Source: Olsenella porci
GTDB lineage: Bacteria > Actinomycetota > Coriobacteriia > Coriobacteriales > Atopobiaceae
Direction: 5' to 3'
Length of the DNA stretch: 64,000 nt
Assembly: GCF_009695875.1 (NCBI RefSeq)
Contig: NZ_VUNC01000009.1
Coordinates: 1-64,000 of the forward strand
The notes below the pieces were generated by a model. That model had not been told where the DNA came from. It saw nothing but the letters and a program-made list of their open reading frames with translations, and did no database searches. A program made the position numbers and the translations under genes. Shown in pieces: positions 1-8,236 of the stretch; positions within the stretch are counted from its first letter, which is position 1, and every line of letters starts with the position of its first letter.

Positions 1-143
1 CCGAGGGCCCGTGTGGGCTCCGCGTCCGCGTCGCGCACGATCCCCGCGCGCACGGCGTCGGTCCTGCCCTCGAAGGCGACGGACGCCGGGTCCGGGGCCT
101 GGGATGCCAGGCGGCTCTCGGCGTCCTTCGCGTCGGCGCTCAT
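1..143 (-). CDS. Partial conjugation-module protein, N-terminus only
   Basis: A reading frame starts at an ATG that overlaps the TGA stop of the VirB4 gene in an ATGA arrangement, which indicates translational coupling. It then runs off the left edge of the window. The 47 visible residues begin MSADAKDAESRLASQAPDP and are acidic and alanine-rich, with no recognisable domain. By position it should be the next type IV secretion component of the element. In related elements this slot often holds a cell-wall hydrolase or a membrane channel subunit, but nothing visible decides between them. Confidence 0.55.
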   Translation of the reverse strand, partial: MSADAKDAESRLASQAPDPASVAFEGRTDAVRAGIVRDADAEPTRAL

Positions 144-2626
144 CTGGCGCCCCTCCCGCCGGAGGCGCGCTTGAGCTCGGCGACCTCGTCGGGCTTCGTG
201 TTGAAGAGGTCGTAGAGCTGGCCCCTCGGGAAGTCGTCCTTTATGGGCACGCGGGCGGCGCCGGCGATGAGGAGGCCCTCGCCGGGCTTGGCGGACTCGT
301 CGATGTATCCCTCCTCGCGCTCCGAGAGCCCCAGCAGGTCAGCCCAGGCCCTGCGGTCGAGCGGCGACTGCTTGTGGAGCAGCACGAAGTCGGAGTTGAG
401 GACCATGTTGCGGGCCTCCTCGTGCTCCAGCATGTAGACGGAGTTCTGCGTGATGCCCGTGCAGATCAGGTTGAACTTGCGGCCCTCGGCCCAGAACTTC
501 GAGAAGTAGCTCACGATCGAGGGGTGCTCGAAGAGCGACTGCACCTCGTCGATGTAGAGCCAGGTCGTGACGCCGCGCTCGAAGTTGGCGTACATGCGGT
601 TGCGCACGCTCTCCAGTGCCGTGAGCATGCCGAAGGTGCGCATGTTCTGCGAGAGGTCGCGCAGGTCGACGCAGGTGATGCGCGCGTCGAACCCCACGTT
701 GCTCTCGTGGCTGAAGAACGAGGTGGCCCCGCGCACGTAGCGCTCGTAGCGCAGCGCTATCCCCCTGGCCTCGGGCTCGGGCTGCGCGAGCAGGCCCTCG
801 TAGAGGTCCGCGAGCACCGGCACCCTCCCCTCGGCGGCGCAGCGCTCGTAGGCGTCCTCGACGCAGCGGCTGATGATGGACTTGTCCGCCTCGGGCAGGC
901 CCTGCCGGCCCTCCGCCATGGTCGCGCCGGACAGCGCGAGGAACGCGTCTATCTTGAAGGCGCGCTGCGAGGCCGTGGCGTGGCCCTCCACGTCCGCGAG
1001 GTCGAACGGGTTGAGGTGGGCGTCCGAGTCCGGGCCGAGCCTGATGCACGTGCCGCCGTTGGGCACGACGACCGAGGAGTACTCGCCGGCCGGGTCGAAG
1101 ACGATGACCTGGTCGTCGGGGTACGCCAGTATCGTGTTCTCGATCTCGCGCTTGACCGAGAAGGACTTTCCGCTGCCGGGCTTTCCCGCCACGTAGCCCA
1201 TGGGGCTCGCGAGGCGCTTGCGGTTGCAGATCACGAGGTTCGAGCTCTCCTTGTTCTGCCCGTAGTAGCCGCCGCCCTCCTGGTTGAGCTCCTGGGTGGC
1301 GAAGGGCATCTGCACGGCGATCTCCGCCGTGGTCATGAAGCGCCCCACGTCCACGTGGTTGTTGCCCAGGGGCAGGATCGAGTTCATGCCCTCGCGCTGG
1401 CGGTAGTCGAGCGCCTCGAGCTCGATGGAGTTCGACCTCGCGGCGCGCGTGATCTGGAGCACGCGCTCGTCGAGCTCGGCCTCCGTGTCGGCGTAGGCCC
1501 ATGCGAGCCCCGTGTAGCGGAAGAGCCGCTGGTTCTTGTTCTGCAGGTCGTCGAGGAGGTCCTCCGCCTCCTCCTTGGAGTAGCGCAGCTCCGAGGGCAG
1601 GATCGTGTAGTCGTAGCCGCGCTTCACGGCGGCTCGCTGCTCGTCGATGATCTCCTTGTCCATCCAGGCGAGGCGCTGCTTCACGAAGGAGACCGCCCGC
1701 GCCTTGTCCATGCCCTGCACGTGGATGGAGACGGAGAGCGGGATCGGCAGGTCCACGATCTCGGCGATGCAGCGGTCCATGAGCTCGCTGCCGAACGAGC
1801 GGAACACGAGCGCCTGGCACCAGGTGCCGTCGATGCGGAGCTTGGAGGCCGAGCCCCCGGGCTTGGTCTCGATGCAGCCCGGGCACACCAGGTCCTTCGC
1901 CCTGAGCCCCGTGTGCGCTGCGAGGAGCGACCAGTCCGTCGGGATGCGGCGGCCCGGCCTTATGAGGGCGCCCATCGCCTCGAGGCGCGCCGGCCCGTCC
2001 AGGGGCTCGACCTCGCACCTCACGCGCTGGAGCGCCTGGGTGACCTCGCCGCGGATCCTCGCGAGGCGGGGCACCGCCGACTCCACGTCGCGCGCCCCGA
2101 CCGCGTAGGTGAGGTGGCGCGTGCGCACGAGGTTCGAGATGCCCTCGCGCATCTTGTCGTTGAGGATGCGGTTGTACTCGGCGGCGAAGCGCCCCGTCAC
2201 CGGGTCGGACTCGTCGAAGAACGATCGGCTGCCGATCTCCTCCGCGGGGATCGGCGTGTTGGTGATGGAGAGCTGCACCGACGAGTCGGCGCCGAACCCG
2301 TCCAGGAGCTGGCACCAGGCGGAGAAGACCGCCTCCTGGGCCTCCTTCCGGGCGCTCTGGTAGCTGATGTCCGAGAAGGCCACGGTCTGCGAGAAGAGCC
2401 CGCGCTCCACCTCGCAGATCCCGTCCGCCCACATGGACTCGAACCCGATGGCGTCGTAGACGTCGCGCGCCGCGTGGCGGCGGCGCCTCTGCTCGGCGGT
2501 GGCGTCGGCGAGCTCGCGGTCCTGCTCGCGCATGCGCTGCCCGACGGACTTGCCCCTGCCGGCGAGCCTCAGCCTCGGCCCGCGACCCTCTCCCTCGCCG
2601 CTAGCTTCCTTCCTTGCTCGGCTCAC
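140..2626 (-). CDS. VirB4/TraE-type conjugative transfer ATPase
   Basis: This 828-residue protein is the energising ATPase of the type IV secretion channel of the conjugative element and should act at the inner face of the membrane. A Walker A motif (GKPGSGKS) lies near residue 480 and a Walker B with adjacent acidic residue (WLYIDEVQ) near residue 690. That order and spacing fit the C-terminal ATPase domain of VirB4/CagE proteins, and the length is normal for the family. The start overlaps the end of the PrgI-like gene by 26 bases. The first 35 residues are rich in Arg and Gly, so a later start is possible. It belongs to a minus-strand operon with the PrgI-like, small membrane and VirD4 genes. 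Confidence 0.92.
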   Translation of the reverse strand: MSRARKEASGEGEGRGPRLRLAGRGKSVGQRMREQDRELADATAEQRRRRHAARDVYDAIGFESMWADGICEVERGLFSQTVAFSDISYQSARKEAQEAVFSAWCQLLDGFGADSSVQLSITNTPIPAEEIGSRSFFDESDPVTGRFAAEYNRILNDKMREGISNLVRTRHLTYAVGARDVESAVPRLARIRGEVTQALQRVRCEVEPLDGPARLEAMGALIRPGRRIPTDWSLLAAHTGLRAKDLVCPGCIETKPGGSASKLRIDGTWCQALVFRSFGSELMDRCIAEIVDLPIPLSVSIHVQGMDKARAVSFVKQRLAWMDKEIIDEQRAAVKRGYDYTILPSELRYSKEEAEDLLDDLQNKNQRLFRYTGLAWAYADTEAELDERVLQITRAARSNSIELEALDYRQREGMNSILPLGNNHVDVGRFMTTAEIAVQMPFATQELNQEGGGYYGQNKESSNLVICNRKRLASPMGYVAGKPGSGKSFSVKREIENTILAYPDDQVIVFDPAGEYSSVVVPNGGTCIRLGPDSDAHLNPFDLADVEGHATASQRAFKIDAFLALSGATMAEGRQGLPEADKSIISRCVEDAYERCAAEGRVPVLADLYEGLLAQPEPEARGIALRYERYVRGATSFFSHESNVGFDARITCVDLRDLSQNMRTFGMLTALESVRNRMYANFERGVTTWLYIDEVQSLFEHPSIVSYFSKFWAEGRKFNLICTGITQNSVYMLEHEEARNMVLNSDFVLLHKQSPLDRRAWADLLGLSEREEGYIDESAKPGEGLLIAGAARVPIKDDFPRGQLYDLFNTKPDEVAELKRASGGRGAR

Positions 2627-3017
2627 GGAGCTCGGCCCCCCTCCTCCTGGCGCGGCGCCTGTGGCGGCGCGTCGTCCTAACTGCGATTGGCCCGTCTGGG
2701 AGACGGTGGGCCTCCGGGCCCCTGTAGAGCAGCACGCCGTCGCCCGTCGCGTGCTCCCAAAGGAGCGGCAGGAACCGCTCCGCCCGCATGCCGTGCGGCC
2801 GCCAGAACCCGGCGAGCCAGAACGGCAGCGACGCGCACATGACGGGCAGGCTCGCGTCCGCGGCCTCGATGCCCAGCAGGAGCTGGCACGCGGCCGCCGC
2901 GGCGACCGACGTGGCGAGCCCGCCCGCGACGCACAGCAGCGTGCGCAGGCTGAGCTTGCCGACGACCTTCTCCTGGTACTCGCCTATGTCCTTGTGGACG
3001 GCGACCGAGAGCGGCAT
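2601..3017 (-). CDS. PrgI-family membrane protein of the conjugation apparatus
   Basis: This 138-residue protein has the PrgI layout: a short N-terminus (MPLSVAVHKDIGEYQEKVVG), two closely spaced hydrophobic segments around residues 27-48 and 58-70, and a basic C-terminal tail rich in Arg. PrgI-like proteins sit directly before VirB4 in conjugative elements of Gram-positive bacteria and probably form part of the membrane channel (a VirB3-like role). The gene lies immediately before virB4 and overlaps it, which supports the call. The Arg-rich tail (TTRRHRRRARRRG) is longer than usual and may be shaped by the overlap with the next gene. Confidence 0.8.
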   Translation of the reverse strand: MPLSVAVHKDIGEYQEKVVGKLSLRTLLCVAGGLATSVAAAAACQLLLGIEAADASLPVMCASLPFWLAGFWRPHGMRAERFLPLLWEHATGDGVLLYRGPEAHRLPDGPIAVRTTRRHRRRARRRGAELREPSKEGS

Positions 3018-3027
3018 GGCCGGCCCC

Positions 3028-3246
3028 CTAGGCCGGGAGCCAGGACGTGTCGATCATCCCGAAGTAGACCGCCGCGGCCACGACGATGGCGCCGCCCGCG
3101 ATGGTCGAGATGGCGCTCGCTATCTGCGAGCCGCCAGCCTCGGGCCCCCTGATCGCGATTCCCAGGGCGACCGCGCCCCAGACGATGAGGAAGCTCCCGA
3201 GGAACGTGACGCACCCCGAGACGAGCCTGATGATGTTGGAGAGCAT
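3028..3246 (-). CDS. Small two-helix membrane protein of the conjugation operon (Maff2-like)
   Basis: A 72-residue protein with two transmembrane segments, roughly residues 10-32 and 45-64, separated by a short polar loop. The ATG has a good ribosome-binding site (GGGAGGGG, 5 bases away). Small membrane proteins of this size and topology, often annotated Maff2, occupy the slot between VirD4 and PrgI in many Firmicute and Coriobacterial conjugative elements. They are thought to be VirB2-like channel or pilin subunits. The role here is inferred from size, topology and position rather than from a motif. Confidence 0.7.
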   Translation of the reverse strand: MLSNIIRLVSGCVTFLGSFLIVWGAVALGIAIRGPEAGGSQIASAISTIAGGAIVVAAAVYFGMIDTSWLPA

Positions 3247-3335
3247 CGCACCCCTCCCGTGTCGGATCCCTGCATTGCGGCGGCCTTTCCCGGCCGCGGC
3301 GCGGGTCGGCCGCCGGGTCCCCGCGCGGCCGTGGC

Positions 3336-5150
3336 TCATTTCATCCGTCCCGCCCCCTCCCCGCCGCCCGCGAGGGCGCCGCGCGAGAGCTCGCCCGCCC
3401 TGGGGTGGGACTCCGGGCTCAGCTTGCGGTCCATCACGGGGTCGCAGCCCGAGACGAGGAGGATCGCCATGCGGCGGTCCATCCTGCCGACCTCGGACGC
3501 CTGTATGAGGTCTCGGGCCTCGTGCTGGTAGCTCCTGGAGGAGCCGCCCGAGGGCCCGCGGCTCTCGGTGCTGGAGAGGGTGGAGACGGTCTGCTGCCCC
3601 ACCTGCTCGGATATGGCCTTGTTGGTCTTGGTGGACTTGCCGCCGAGGAAGAGCGTCGTGTCGCAGCAGTCCGCGATGGTCTCGGCGTCCTCGCCGTAGC
3701 GCGCGGTGAGCTGCGAGAGCGACTGCACGACGAGCGTCATCCCGATGTTCCTGGACCGGACGGTGGCTATGGTGGTCTGGATGTCGGGGAGCTTGCCGAT
3801 GGTGCAGAACTCGTCGAGCACGAGGTGCACCGGCGTCGGGAGCGAGCCCCCGTAGCGCACGAGCGCCCGGTCGCAGAGCCTTCCCACGCACTGCCACGCG
3901 AGGATCGCGTAGAGGAAGTTGTACGTGCTCTTGGTCTCGGAGGGCGTCGCGAAGATCGCCACGCGCGCGCCGGGGTCGCCCATCCCCTCGAGCCCGAGGT
4001 CGTCGTCCGAGAGGACCTCGCGGAGCTCGGCGGAGTCGAGCTTGCCCAGGCGGGCGTTGCAGCTGATGATGATCGACTTGAGGGTCTTCCCCGCGGCCGT
4101 CTTGAACGCGTGGTAGCGCGAGAGCGAGAAGTCGCCCGGGGCGGGCTCGGTCACGGGCACCCAGCGCACGCCCGGGCCGCGCCCGCGCGTGACCGACCTG
4201 CCGTCGCCCGAGGCGGCCTCGCGCACGGGCACGCACGTGCAGCCGGTGCGCAGCTCCTCGAAGAGCACGTCGAGCGGGCTCATGAACGACTCGTCCTCGT
4301 CCCTCGCCTCCGCGAGCGACAGCAGCGTCATGAGCCCCGGCAGGTTGCGGTCCGCCTCGGGGCAGTGCTCGACGAGGTACCCCACGAGCGCGGTGTACAG
4401 GAGCCGCTCGGCGTTCTCCCAGAAGGGGTCAGCCGAGCTCGTCCTCTCGCCGTTCGTGTTCTCTATGAGGCAGTCGACGAACTCGAGCACGTCCTGCTGG
4501 GTGCGCACGTAGGCGAGCGGGTTGTAGTGGCTCGAGCGCGAGAAGTCCACGGTGTTGAGCCACGCCACGCGGTAGCCGTGGGCGCGCAGCATCGCCCCGC
4601 AGGTGGGCTCGAGCGTGCCCTTGGGGTCGGTGACCAGGTAGGACGCGTTCATCTGCATGATGTTGGGGAGCACGTAGCCGCGCGTCTTGCCCGAGCCGGA
4701 GCCGCCCACCACGAGCACGTTGCGGTTGCGCTCGTAGCGCGCGTCGTGGTCGTCCCGGGACATCGCGAGGGACACGCCCTCCGTGAGCAGGATGTTGTGG
4801 TCGGGGTGCGCGCGGTCCGCGAAGGGGCGCATCTCGCGGGCGTCCGCCCAGCGGGCGCTTCCGCCCTCCTCGCCGCGCCGCCAGTTGCCGGAGTGCGCGA
4901 GGGCGCGCGCCCACGCGACCCACACGGCGCACGCCGCCACAGTGCCGCAGGCGAGCTGCGCGGGTCCCGCCGCCGGCAGCAGGTGCCGGGCGAGAGCGTG
5001 CGCGGGGAGGCCGGCGAGGGCGGACTCGACGGCGCCGACGGGGTCCGCGCCGGACGCGGCGGCGAGGTCCGCGAGGAGGTCGGCTGCGTCGAACGCGGCC
5101 GCGGAGCCGATGGCCGCGGCCAGTGTCCCCTTTGGTTTGCCGGCGCTCAC
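3336..5150 (-). CDS. VirD4/TraG-type coupling protein
   Basis: This 604-residue type IV coupling protein would link the relaxase-DNA complex to the secretion channel. The N-terminus (about residues 1-85) is unusually Ala-rich with weak membrane segments. The Walker A motif GGSGSGKTR is near residue 148, followed by the typical LVTDPKG stretch near residue 175. The Walker B region LVLDEFCTIGK is near residue 440 and the conserved motif VVQSLSQL follows. The start codon overlaps the stop of the preceding gene in an ATGA arrangement. The C-terminal tail after about residue 560 is variable in the family. Length is normal for the compact VirD4 proteins of Gram-positive elements. Confidence 0.92.
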   Translation of the reverse strand: MSAGKPKGTLAAAIGSAAAFDAADLLADLAAASGADPVGAVESALAGLPAHALARHLLPAAGPAQLACGTVAACAVWVAWARALAHSGNWRRGEEGGSARWADAREMRPFADRAHPDHNILLTEGVSLAMSRDDHDARYERNRNVLVVGGSGSGKTRGYVLPNIMQMNASYLVTDPKGTLEPTCGAMLRAHGYRVAWLNTVDFSRSSHYNPLAYVRTQQDVLEFVDCLIENTNGERTSSADPFWENAERLLYTALVGYLVEHCPEADRNLPGLMTLLSLAEARDEDESFMSPLDVLFEELRTGCTCVPVREAASGDGRSVTRGRGPGVRWVPVTEPAPGDFSLSRYHAFKTAAGKTLKSIIISCNARLGKLDSAELREVLSDDDLGLEGMGDPGARVAIFATPSETKSTYNFLYAILAWQCVGRLCDRALVRYGGSLPTPVHLVLDEFCTIGKLPDIQTTIATVRSRNIGMTLVVQSLSQLTARYGEDAETIADCCDTTLFLGGKSTKTNKAISEQVGQQTVSTLSSTESRGPSGGSSRSYQHEARDLIQASEVGRMDRRMAILLVSGCDPVMDRKLSPESHPRAGELSRGALAGGGEGAGRMK

Positions 5151-5848
5151 TTTGACCGCTCCTCGCGCCTGGGCGCTAGGTCGCGCCCGCGCTCGCGGTC
5201 GCGCGCGCCGGACCCGTCGCGCATGGCCTCCGACGCCTCGCGTGCGCGCCTGCCGCGGTCCTCCAGGGGCTCCGCGTCTCGGTCCTTCCGGGCAACGGCC
5301 TTCCCGTCGCCGCGGGTCTCGCCGGTGTGGTCGTCGTCGCGCGCCTCGTCGGCGTGGCCCCTCTCGTCGCGGTCCCCGTCGTCGCGGGCGCGGGCGTCGC
5401 GCTCCGCGCGCTCGGCGGCCCTATGGGTCTCCTCGATGAGGTGGTCCAGGCACTCGGCCACCCTCGGCGCGTCGTCCAGCCTGAAGACGAGCTCGGTCCT
5501 GCCGTCCCGTCCCTCCACGAAGCCGTTGCCGACGCCGTGCGCCTCGAGGTCGGAGTGGATGATCCCCTTGAGCTCCTCGAATCCGTCGATGGCCTTGAGC
5601 TCGCGGACGTCGAGGCGGGCGTACTTGGGCGTCGCGCCATCGCGCGGCTCCTCCCTCGCGGGCCCCGGCGCCGCCTGGTCGCCGAGCTGCCGCCTGAGCG
5701 CGGAGAGCGCCTCCTCGATCCTCGCGGCCGCCTCGCCCATGGCGCCGTCGCGCGCGGAGAGCCCGGAGCGCTCCGCGGCGACCGTGCCGGCGCGGACGAT
5801 CATGTCGTAGAGCCTCTGTCCCGAGTCGTCGCCGTAGTCGTCCGCCAT
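5147..5848 (-). CDS. PcfB/DUF3801-like accessory conjugation protein
   Basis: This is a 233-residue hydrophilic protein. The start chosen is the ATG with an AAGGAACGGGGGG ribosome-binding stretch; the open frame extends further upstream but only into low-complexity sequence. Residues about 78-145 form the only ordered region, with the core YARLDVRELKAIDGFEELK followed by a charged segment and an LVFRLDDAPRVAECLDHL segment. This resembles PcfB/DUF3801 proteins, which are encoded just before the VirD4 gene and assist relaxosome-coupling protein contact. The remaining C-terminal 90 residues are almost entirely Asp, Glu, Arg and Ala and are probably disordered. The family assignment rests on this pattern and on gene order, so it is tentative. 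Confidence 0.5.
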   Translation of the reverse strand: MADDYGDDSGQRLYDMIVRAGTVAAERSGLSARDGAMGEAAARIEEALSALRRQLGDQAAPGPAREEPRDGATPKYARLDVRELKAIDGFEELKGIIHSDLEAHGVGNGFVEGRDGRTELVFRLDDAPRVAECLDHLIEETHRAAERAERDARARDDGDRDERGHADEARDDDHTGETRGDGKAVARKDRDAEPLEDRGRRAREASEAMRDGSGARDRERGRDLAPRREERSK

Positions 5849-5994
5849 GCCCGCCCCCCGTTCCTTGCGTGAGGGGCGGGCCGCCGGGACGGCCGCGCCC
5901 GGCCGAGTCCCCGCCATGTCCTGTGTGGCGCCGCGGCGACGCCGCCCCACACCCTTCTACAGGGGATGGGACGGCGCGTGTCGGCCCGCCGGGG

Positions 5995-6027
5995 CGCCTG
6001 GCTTCCCTGGGCTTCCCTAGGGTATCC
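5995..6027. repeat. Helically phased GGCTTCC repeats, copy 1
   Basis: GGCTTCC occurs at 6000 and 6010, with a degenerate third unit (GGGTATCC) at 6020, a 10-bp pitch. The cluster sits at the end of the dnaC-like gene and upstream of the next gene of the element. The 12 bp CGCCTGGCTTCC are identical to the cluster at 8243. Direct repeats one helical turn apart suit cooperative binding of a small DNA-binding protein. Confidence 0.6.
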
Positions 6028-6868
6028 CGTCATAAACTCTCCGCATCTGCGGGGGCGTGGCGGCGGCGCGCCGCTTGTCCGGACCGCCGAGCCTCACGTC
6101 GTCGCACGTCTGCCTGATCCGCGAGACTATCGCCCTCGCGGTCTCCGCCTCGCCCCGCCTCGCGAGCCGCGCCTCGAGCTCGTCCATGGTGTACTGGGTG
6201 GTGATGACCGTGGACCGCATCCCCTCGTAGCGCGCGTTCAGCAGCTCGAAGAGCGTCATGACCGTCCAGGGCGACTGCGTCTCCTTCCCCAGGTCGTCGA
6301 GCACGAGCACCTCGCACGAGAGGTATCGCTCCTTTACCGAGGCGGCGCTTGCCGGGGAGGCGTCGTCGAAGGTGTCCCTGATCCTCGCGAGGAGCTCGAC
6401 CGAGGTCGTGAAGGCGACGGTCTCCCCCCGGTCGAGGAGCACGGACGCGATGCCGGCGGCGTTGTACGTCTTTCCCACGCCGATCCCGCCGTGGATGTAG
6501 AGGCCGTTGCCGGTGCCGTGGCGGTACCCCATCGCGAACGACGAGCACGCCTCGTCCGTGGGGAGCGCCGATCGGAAGCGGCGGCCTATCCCGCACCGTG
6601 CGAGGCGGGCCTCGCGGTCTTGCGCCTGGCGCTCGCCCTCCGCGCGGCGCGACTCCTCCTCGGCGGCGGCGGCGCCGCTGCACGAGCAGCGTTCCCTGGA
6701 GACCCACACGACCCTCTCGCCGACGACGACGCCCCTCGCCTCGAGCGCCCTCCCGCAGAACGGGCAGCGTGCGGCGGGCGGCTCGGGGCCGAGCCCCAGC
6801 TCCCTCGCCTGGGCCGGCCCGATGAGCGAGCGCCTGGGGTCTGGCGCCTTTGCTGTCTCTCCTTTCAT
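6017..6868 (-). CDS. DnaC/IstB-type ATPase, probable helicase loader of the element
   Basis: The 283-residue protein has an N-terminal CPFCG half zinc ribbon with a second Cys pair (RCSCS) about residues 35-62, then an AAA+ domain. Walker A (GGIGVGKTY) is near residue 124 and Walker B (VLVLDDLGKE) near residue 185. A Thr-Thr sensor-like segment (STVITTQYT) follows. These features define DnaC/DnaI-type helicase loaders, and the element probably uses it for its own replication after excision. The start has a CTTTCAT context with a purine-rich leader. It lies downstream of two small DNA-binding genes, separated from them by the palindrome array at 6886-6991. Confidence 0.85.
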   Translation of the reverse strand: MKGETAKAPDPRRSLIGPAQARELGLGPEPPAARCPFCGRALEARGVVVGERVVWVSRERCSCSGAAAAEEESRRAEGERQAQDREARLARCGIGRRFRSALPTDEACSSFAMGYRHGTGNGLYIHGGIGVGKTYNAAGIASVLLDRGETVAFTTSVELLARIRDTFDDASPASAASVKERYLSCEVLVLDDLGKETQSPWTVMTLFELLNARYEGMRSTVITTQYTMDELEARLARRGEAETARAIVSRIRQTCDDVRLGGPDKRRAAATPPQMRRVYDGIP

Positions 6869-6885
6869 GTCCCTCCTCTCTTATC

Positions 6886-6991
6886 GGGTGACGCCGCGTC
6901 ACCCCTGCCGCTGACGCGATGTCATGGGGGCCCGGTTGGCGGCGTGACGTCCCGTCATGGGCGTGGGGCCTCCCGCCATGCCACGCCGTCA
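6886..6991. promoter_or_regulatory. Array of TGACG-N3-CGTCA palindromes upstream of the dnaC-like gene
   Basis: A perfect 8-bp-arm palindrome (GGGTGACG, 3-base gap, CGTCACCC) lies at 6886-6904. An imperfect copy (TGACG CGA TGTCA) is at 6912-6924, a perfect 5-bp-arm copy (TGACG TCC CGTCA) at 6945-6957, and a half-site (CGTCA) at 6987-6991. Centres are 23, 33 and 33 bp apart. The array fills the non-coding gap before the helicase-loader gene and could be its operator or replication iterons for the element. Confidence 0.6.
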
Positions 6992-6999
6992 TGGGTGGC

Positions 7000-7368
7000 T
7001 CAGCCTCCCACGGACCTGTTCCTCCGTTCCGTGACCCTGACCGCCCGCTCGACCGCGCTGTCCACGAGCCCGTACCTCTTTGTGATCCGCTTGTTGGGCA
7101 GCACGTGCTCGCCGAGCTCGACGATGAGGCCCCTGGCCTCCAGCGCTGAGACCGCCCGGTGGACCTGTCGCTCGCTGACGCCGAGCATGCGTGCCGTGCC
7201 CCTCTTGCTCTCGTAGAACTCGACGCCCTCGTGCCTGCAGAAGCCGAAGATCCTCGCGTAGACGAGCAGCTCGCAGCCTCGGAGGCCCATCCCCTCGGTC
7301 ATGAACCGGTAGACCCGCACGTACTCGACGGCGCGCTCGTGCGCCCTCCCGTCAGTGCCCCGTGCCAT
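7000..7368 (-). CDS. Winged-helix DNA-binding protein, possible replication initiator
   Basis: This 122-residue protein contains a winged-helix region about residues 28-85: a first helix GLRGCELLVYARIFGFC, then the helix-turn-helix segment GTARMLGVSERQVHRAVSAL and ARGLIVELGE as the wing. This pattern matches the N-terminal domain of phage and plasmid replisome organisers and Rep proteins. It precedes the DnaC-like loader, the order expected of an initiator-loader pair. Its start overlaps the upstream gene by 17 bases. It could equally be a simple transcriptional regulator; no replication-specific motif is visible. Confidence 0.6.
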   Translation of the reverse strand: MARGTDGRAHERAVEYVRVYRFMTEGMGLRGCELLVYARIFGFCRHEGVEFYESKRGTARMLGVSERQVHRAVSALEARGLIVELGEHVLPNKRITKRYGLVDSAVERAVRVTERRNRSVGG

Positions 7369-7654
7369 GTGAGGACCTCTTGTAGACCGTCGCGTTCCTC
7401 CCCGCGGGGGAGTCCTTGTAGGGGACCGTGTTCCTGTCCCACCAGAGCTTGAACTCGTCCGCGTGGACGAGGGGGTTCCTGCGCTGGTCCTCGAAGATCC
7501 TGAAGGGTATCGGATCGACGTCCCTCAAGGCGAGCTCACGGACCGTGGTCACCTTCACGTGCATCAGCTTCCCCACGTCCGCTATGGTCAGGTAGTCCTG
7601 CACCATCTGCAGGACGTAGATTACCCTCTCCTCTTCGCCGCCTCTTCCACTCAT
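7352..7654 (-). CDS. Small helix-turn-helix protein of the element
   Basis: A 100-residue protein with a probable helix-turn-helix around residues 20-45 (YLTIADVGKLMHVKVTTVRE). This is followed by a segment ending in DEFKLWWDRN that resembles the C-terminal part of excisionase-like and MerR-fold DNA-binding proteins. The ATG is preceded by GGGGGCGA at suitable distance. It lies between the excisionase-like gene and the winged-helix gene in the same orientation and overlaps the latter. Its function in excision or replication control is inferred only from fold and context. Confidence 0.6.
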   Translation of the reverse strand: MSGRGGEEERVIYVLQMVQDYLTIADVGKLMHVKVTTVRELALRDVDPIPFRIFEDQRRNPLVHADEFKLWWDRNTVPYKDSPAGRNATVYKRSSHGTGH

Positions 7655-7815
7655 CGGAATCGCCCCCGTTCGCCTCGTTGGGTTCCGACCGGCGTCCGAA
7701 GCCGGTGGTGGGGGCCTGCTGGCAGGCCGTTGGAGACGCGGGCCCGGCCTGCCGGCCGCTGCTCATAAAACGTTATACGAGCGACGTTGCCTTGTTCTTT
7801 CGGGGGCACGGCGGG

Positions 7816-8106
7816 TCACCAGACCAGACCTGCCGCTACGGCGGCGTCGAGGGCGCGCTTGCTCACGCGAATCCTCCTGCCGACCCTGCTCACGGGTATG
7901 GCGCCGTTCTTCACGAGCCGGTACAGGGTGCGCCTGGAGATCCCCAGGTAGAGCTCGACCGAACGCGTGTCCATCCAGAGGTCGCCATCGGCACCCGCCG
8001 CGCAGATGCGGGCGATCCTCTCGAGGTCCTCCTCGTTCCTCGGAACGGCGGGGGATTCTCCCCGATGCCCGTTGTCCGTGCGGCTCCCGGCCTGATCCGC
8101 AGCCAT
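7816..8106 (-). CDS. Excisionase-type (MerR-fold) DNA-binding protein
   Basis: A 96-residue protein whose C-terminal half is a canonical excisionase/HTH-17 domain: a helix-turn-helix (VELYLGISRRTLYRLVKNGA, about residues 47-66), then IPVSRVGRRIRVSKRALDA. The ATG chosen has GGGAGGGATTCGC upstream; the frame is open further upstream but there it only covers palindromic non-coding sequence. Its position as the last gene before the tRNA-Val gene fits a recombination directionality factor. No integrase is visible in the window; it may lie at the other end of the element, beyond the left edge. Confidence 0.82.
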   Translation of the reverse strand: MAADQAGSRTDNGHRGESPAVPRNEEDLERIARICAAGADGDLWMDTRSVELYLGISRRTLYRLVKNGAIPVSRVGRRIRVSKRALDAAVAAGLVW

Positions 8107-8156
8107 GCGAATCCCTCCCAAATGTTCCCGTCTCGGGTGACATCGTGTGCCACCAT

Positions 8157-8211
8157 GTGCCAGTCGTGCGCGTCGCCATGAGTGGCGACGACACATGTAT
8201 ATGACTGGCAC
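8157..8211. promoter_or_regulatory. Nested inverted repeats upstream of the excisionase-like gene
   Basis: An outer perfect 9-bp inverted repeat (GTGCCAGTC at 8157-8165, GACTGGCAC at 8203-8211) encloses an inner perfect 7-bp inverted repeat (CGTCGCC at 8171-8177, GGCGACG at 8184-8190). A further direct half-copy, TGTGCCA, lies just outside. The structure sits 50-105 bp before the excisionase-like start and is a plausible autoregulatory operator or recombination accessory site. Confidence 0.6.
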
Positions 8212-8236
8212 TTTCGACCATGCGTGCCTCGCGTGG

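Noticed and set aside
11-2680. Long plus-strand open frame of about 890 codons
   Set aside because: It is antisense to the VirB4 gene, with Arg/Ala/Leu-rich composition and no motif, the usual artefact of GC-rich DNA.
3405-5810. Long plus-strand open frame of about 800 codons
   Set aside because: Antisense shadow of the VirD4 and PcfB-like genes, which have clear motifs and coupled starts.
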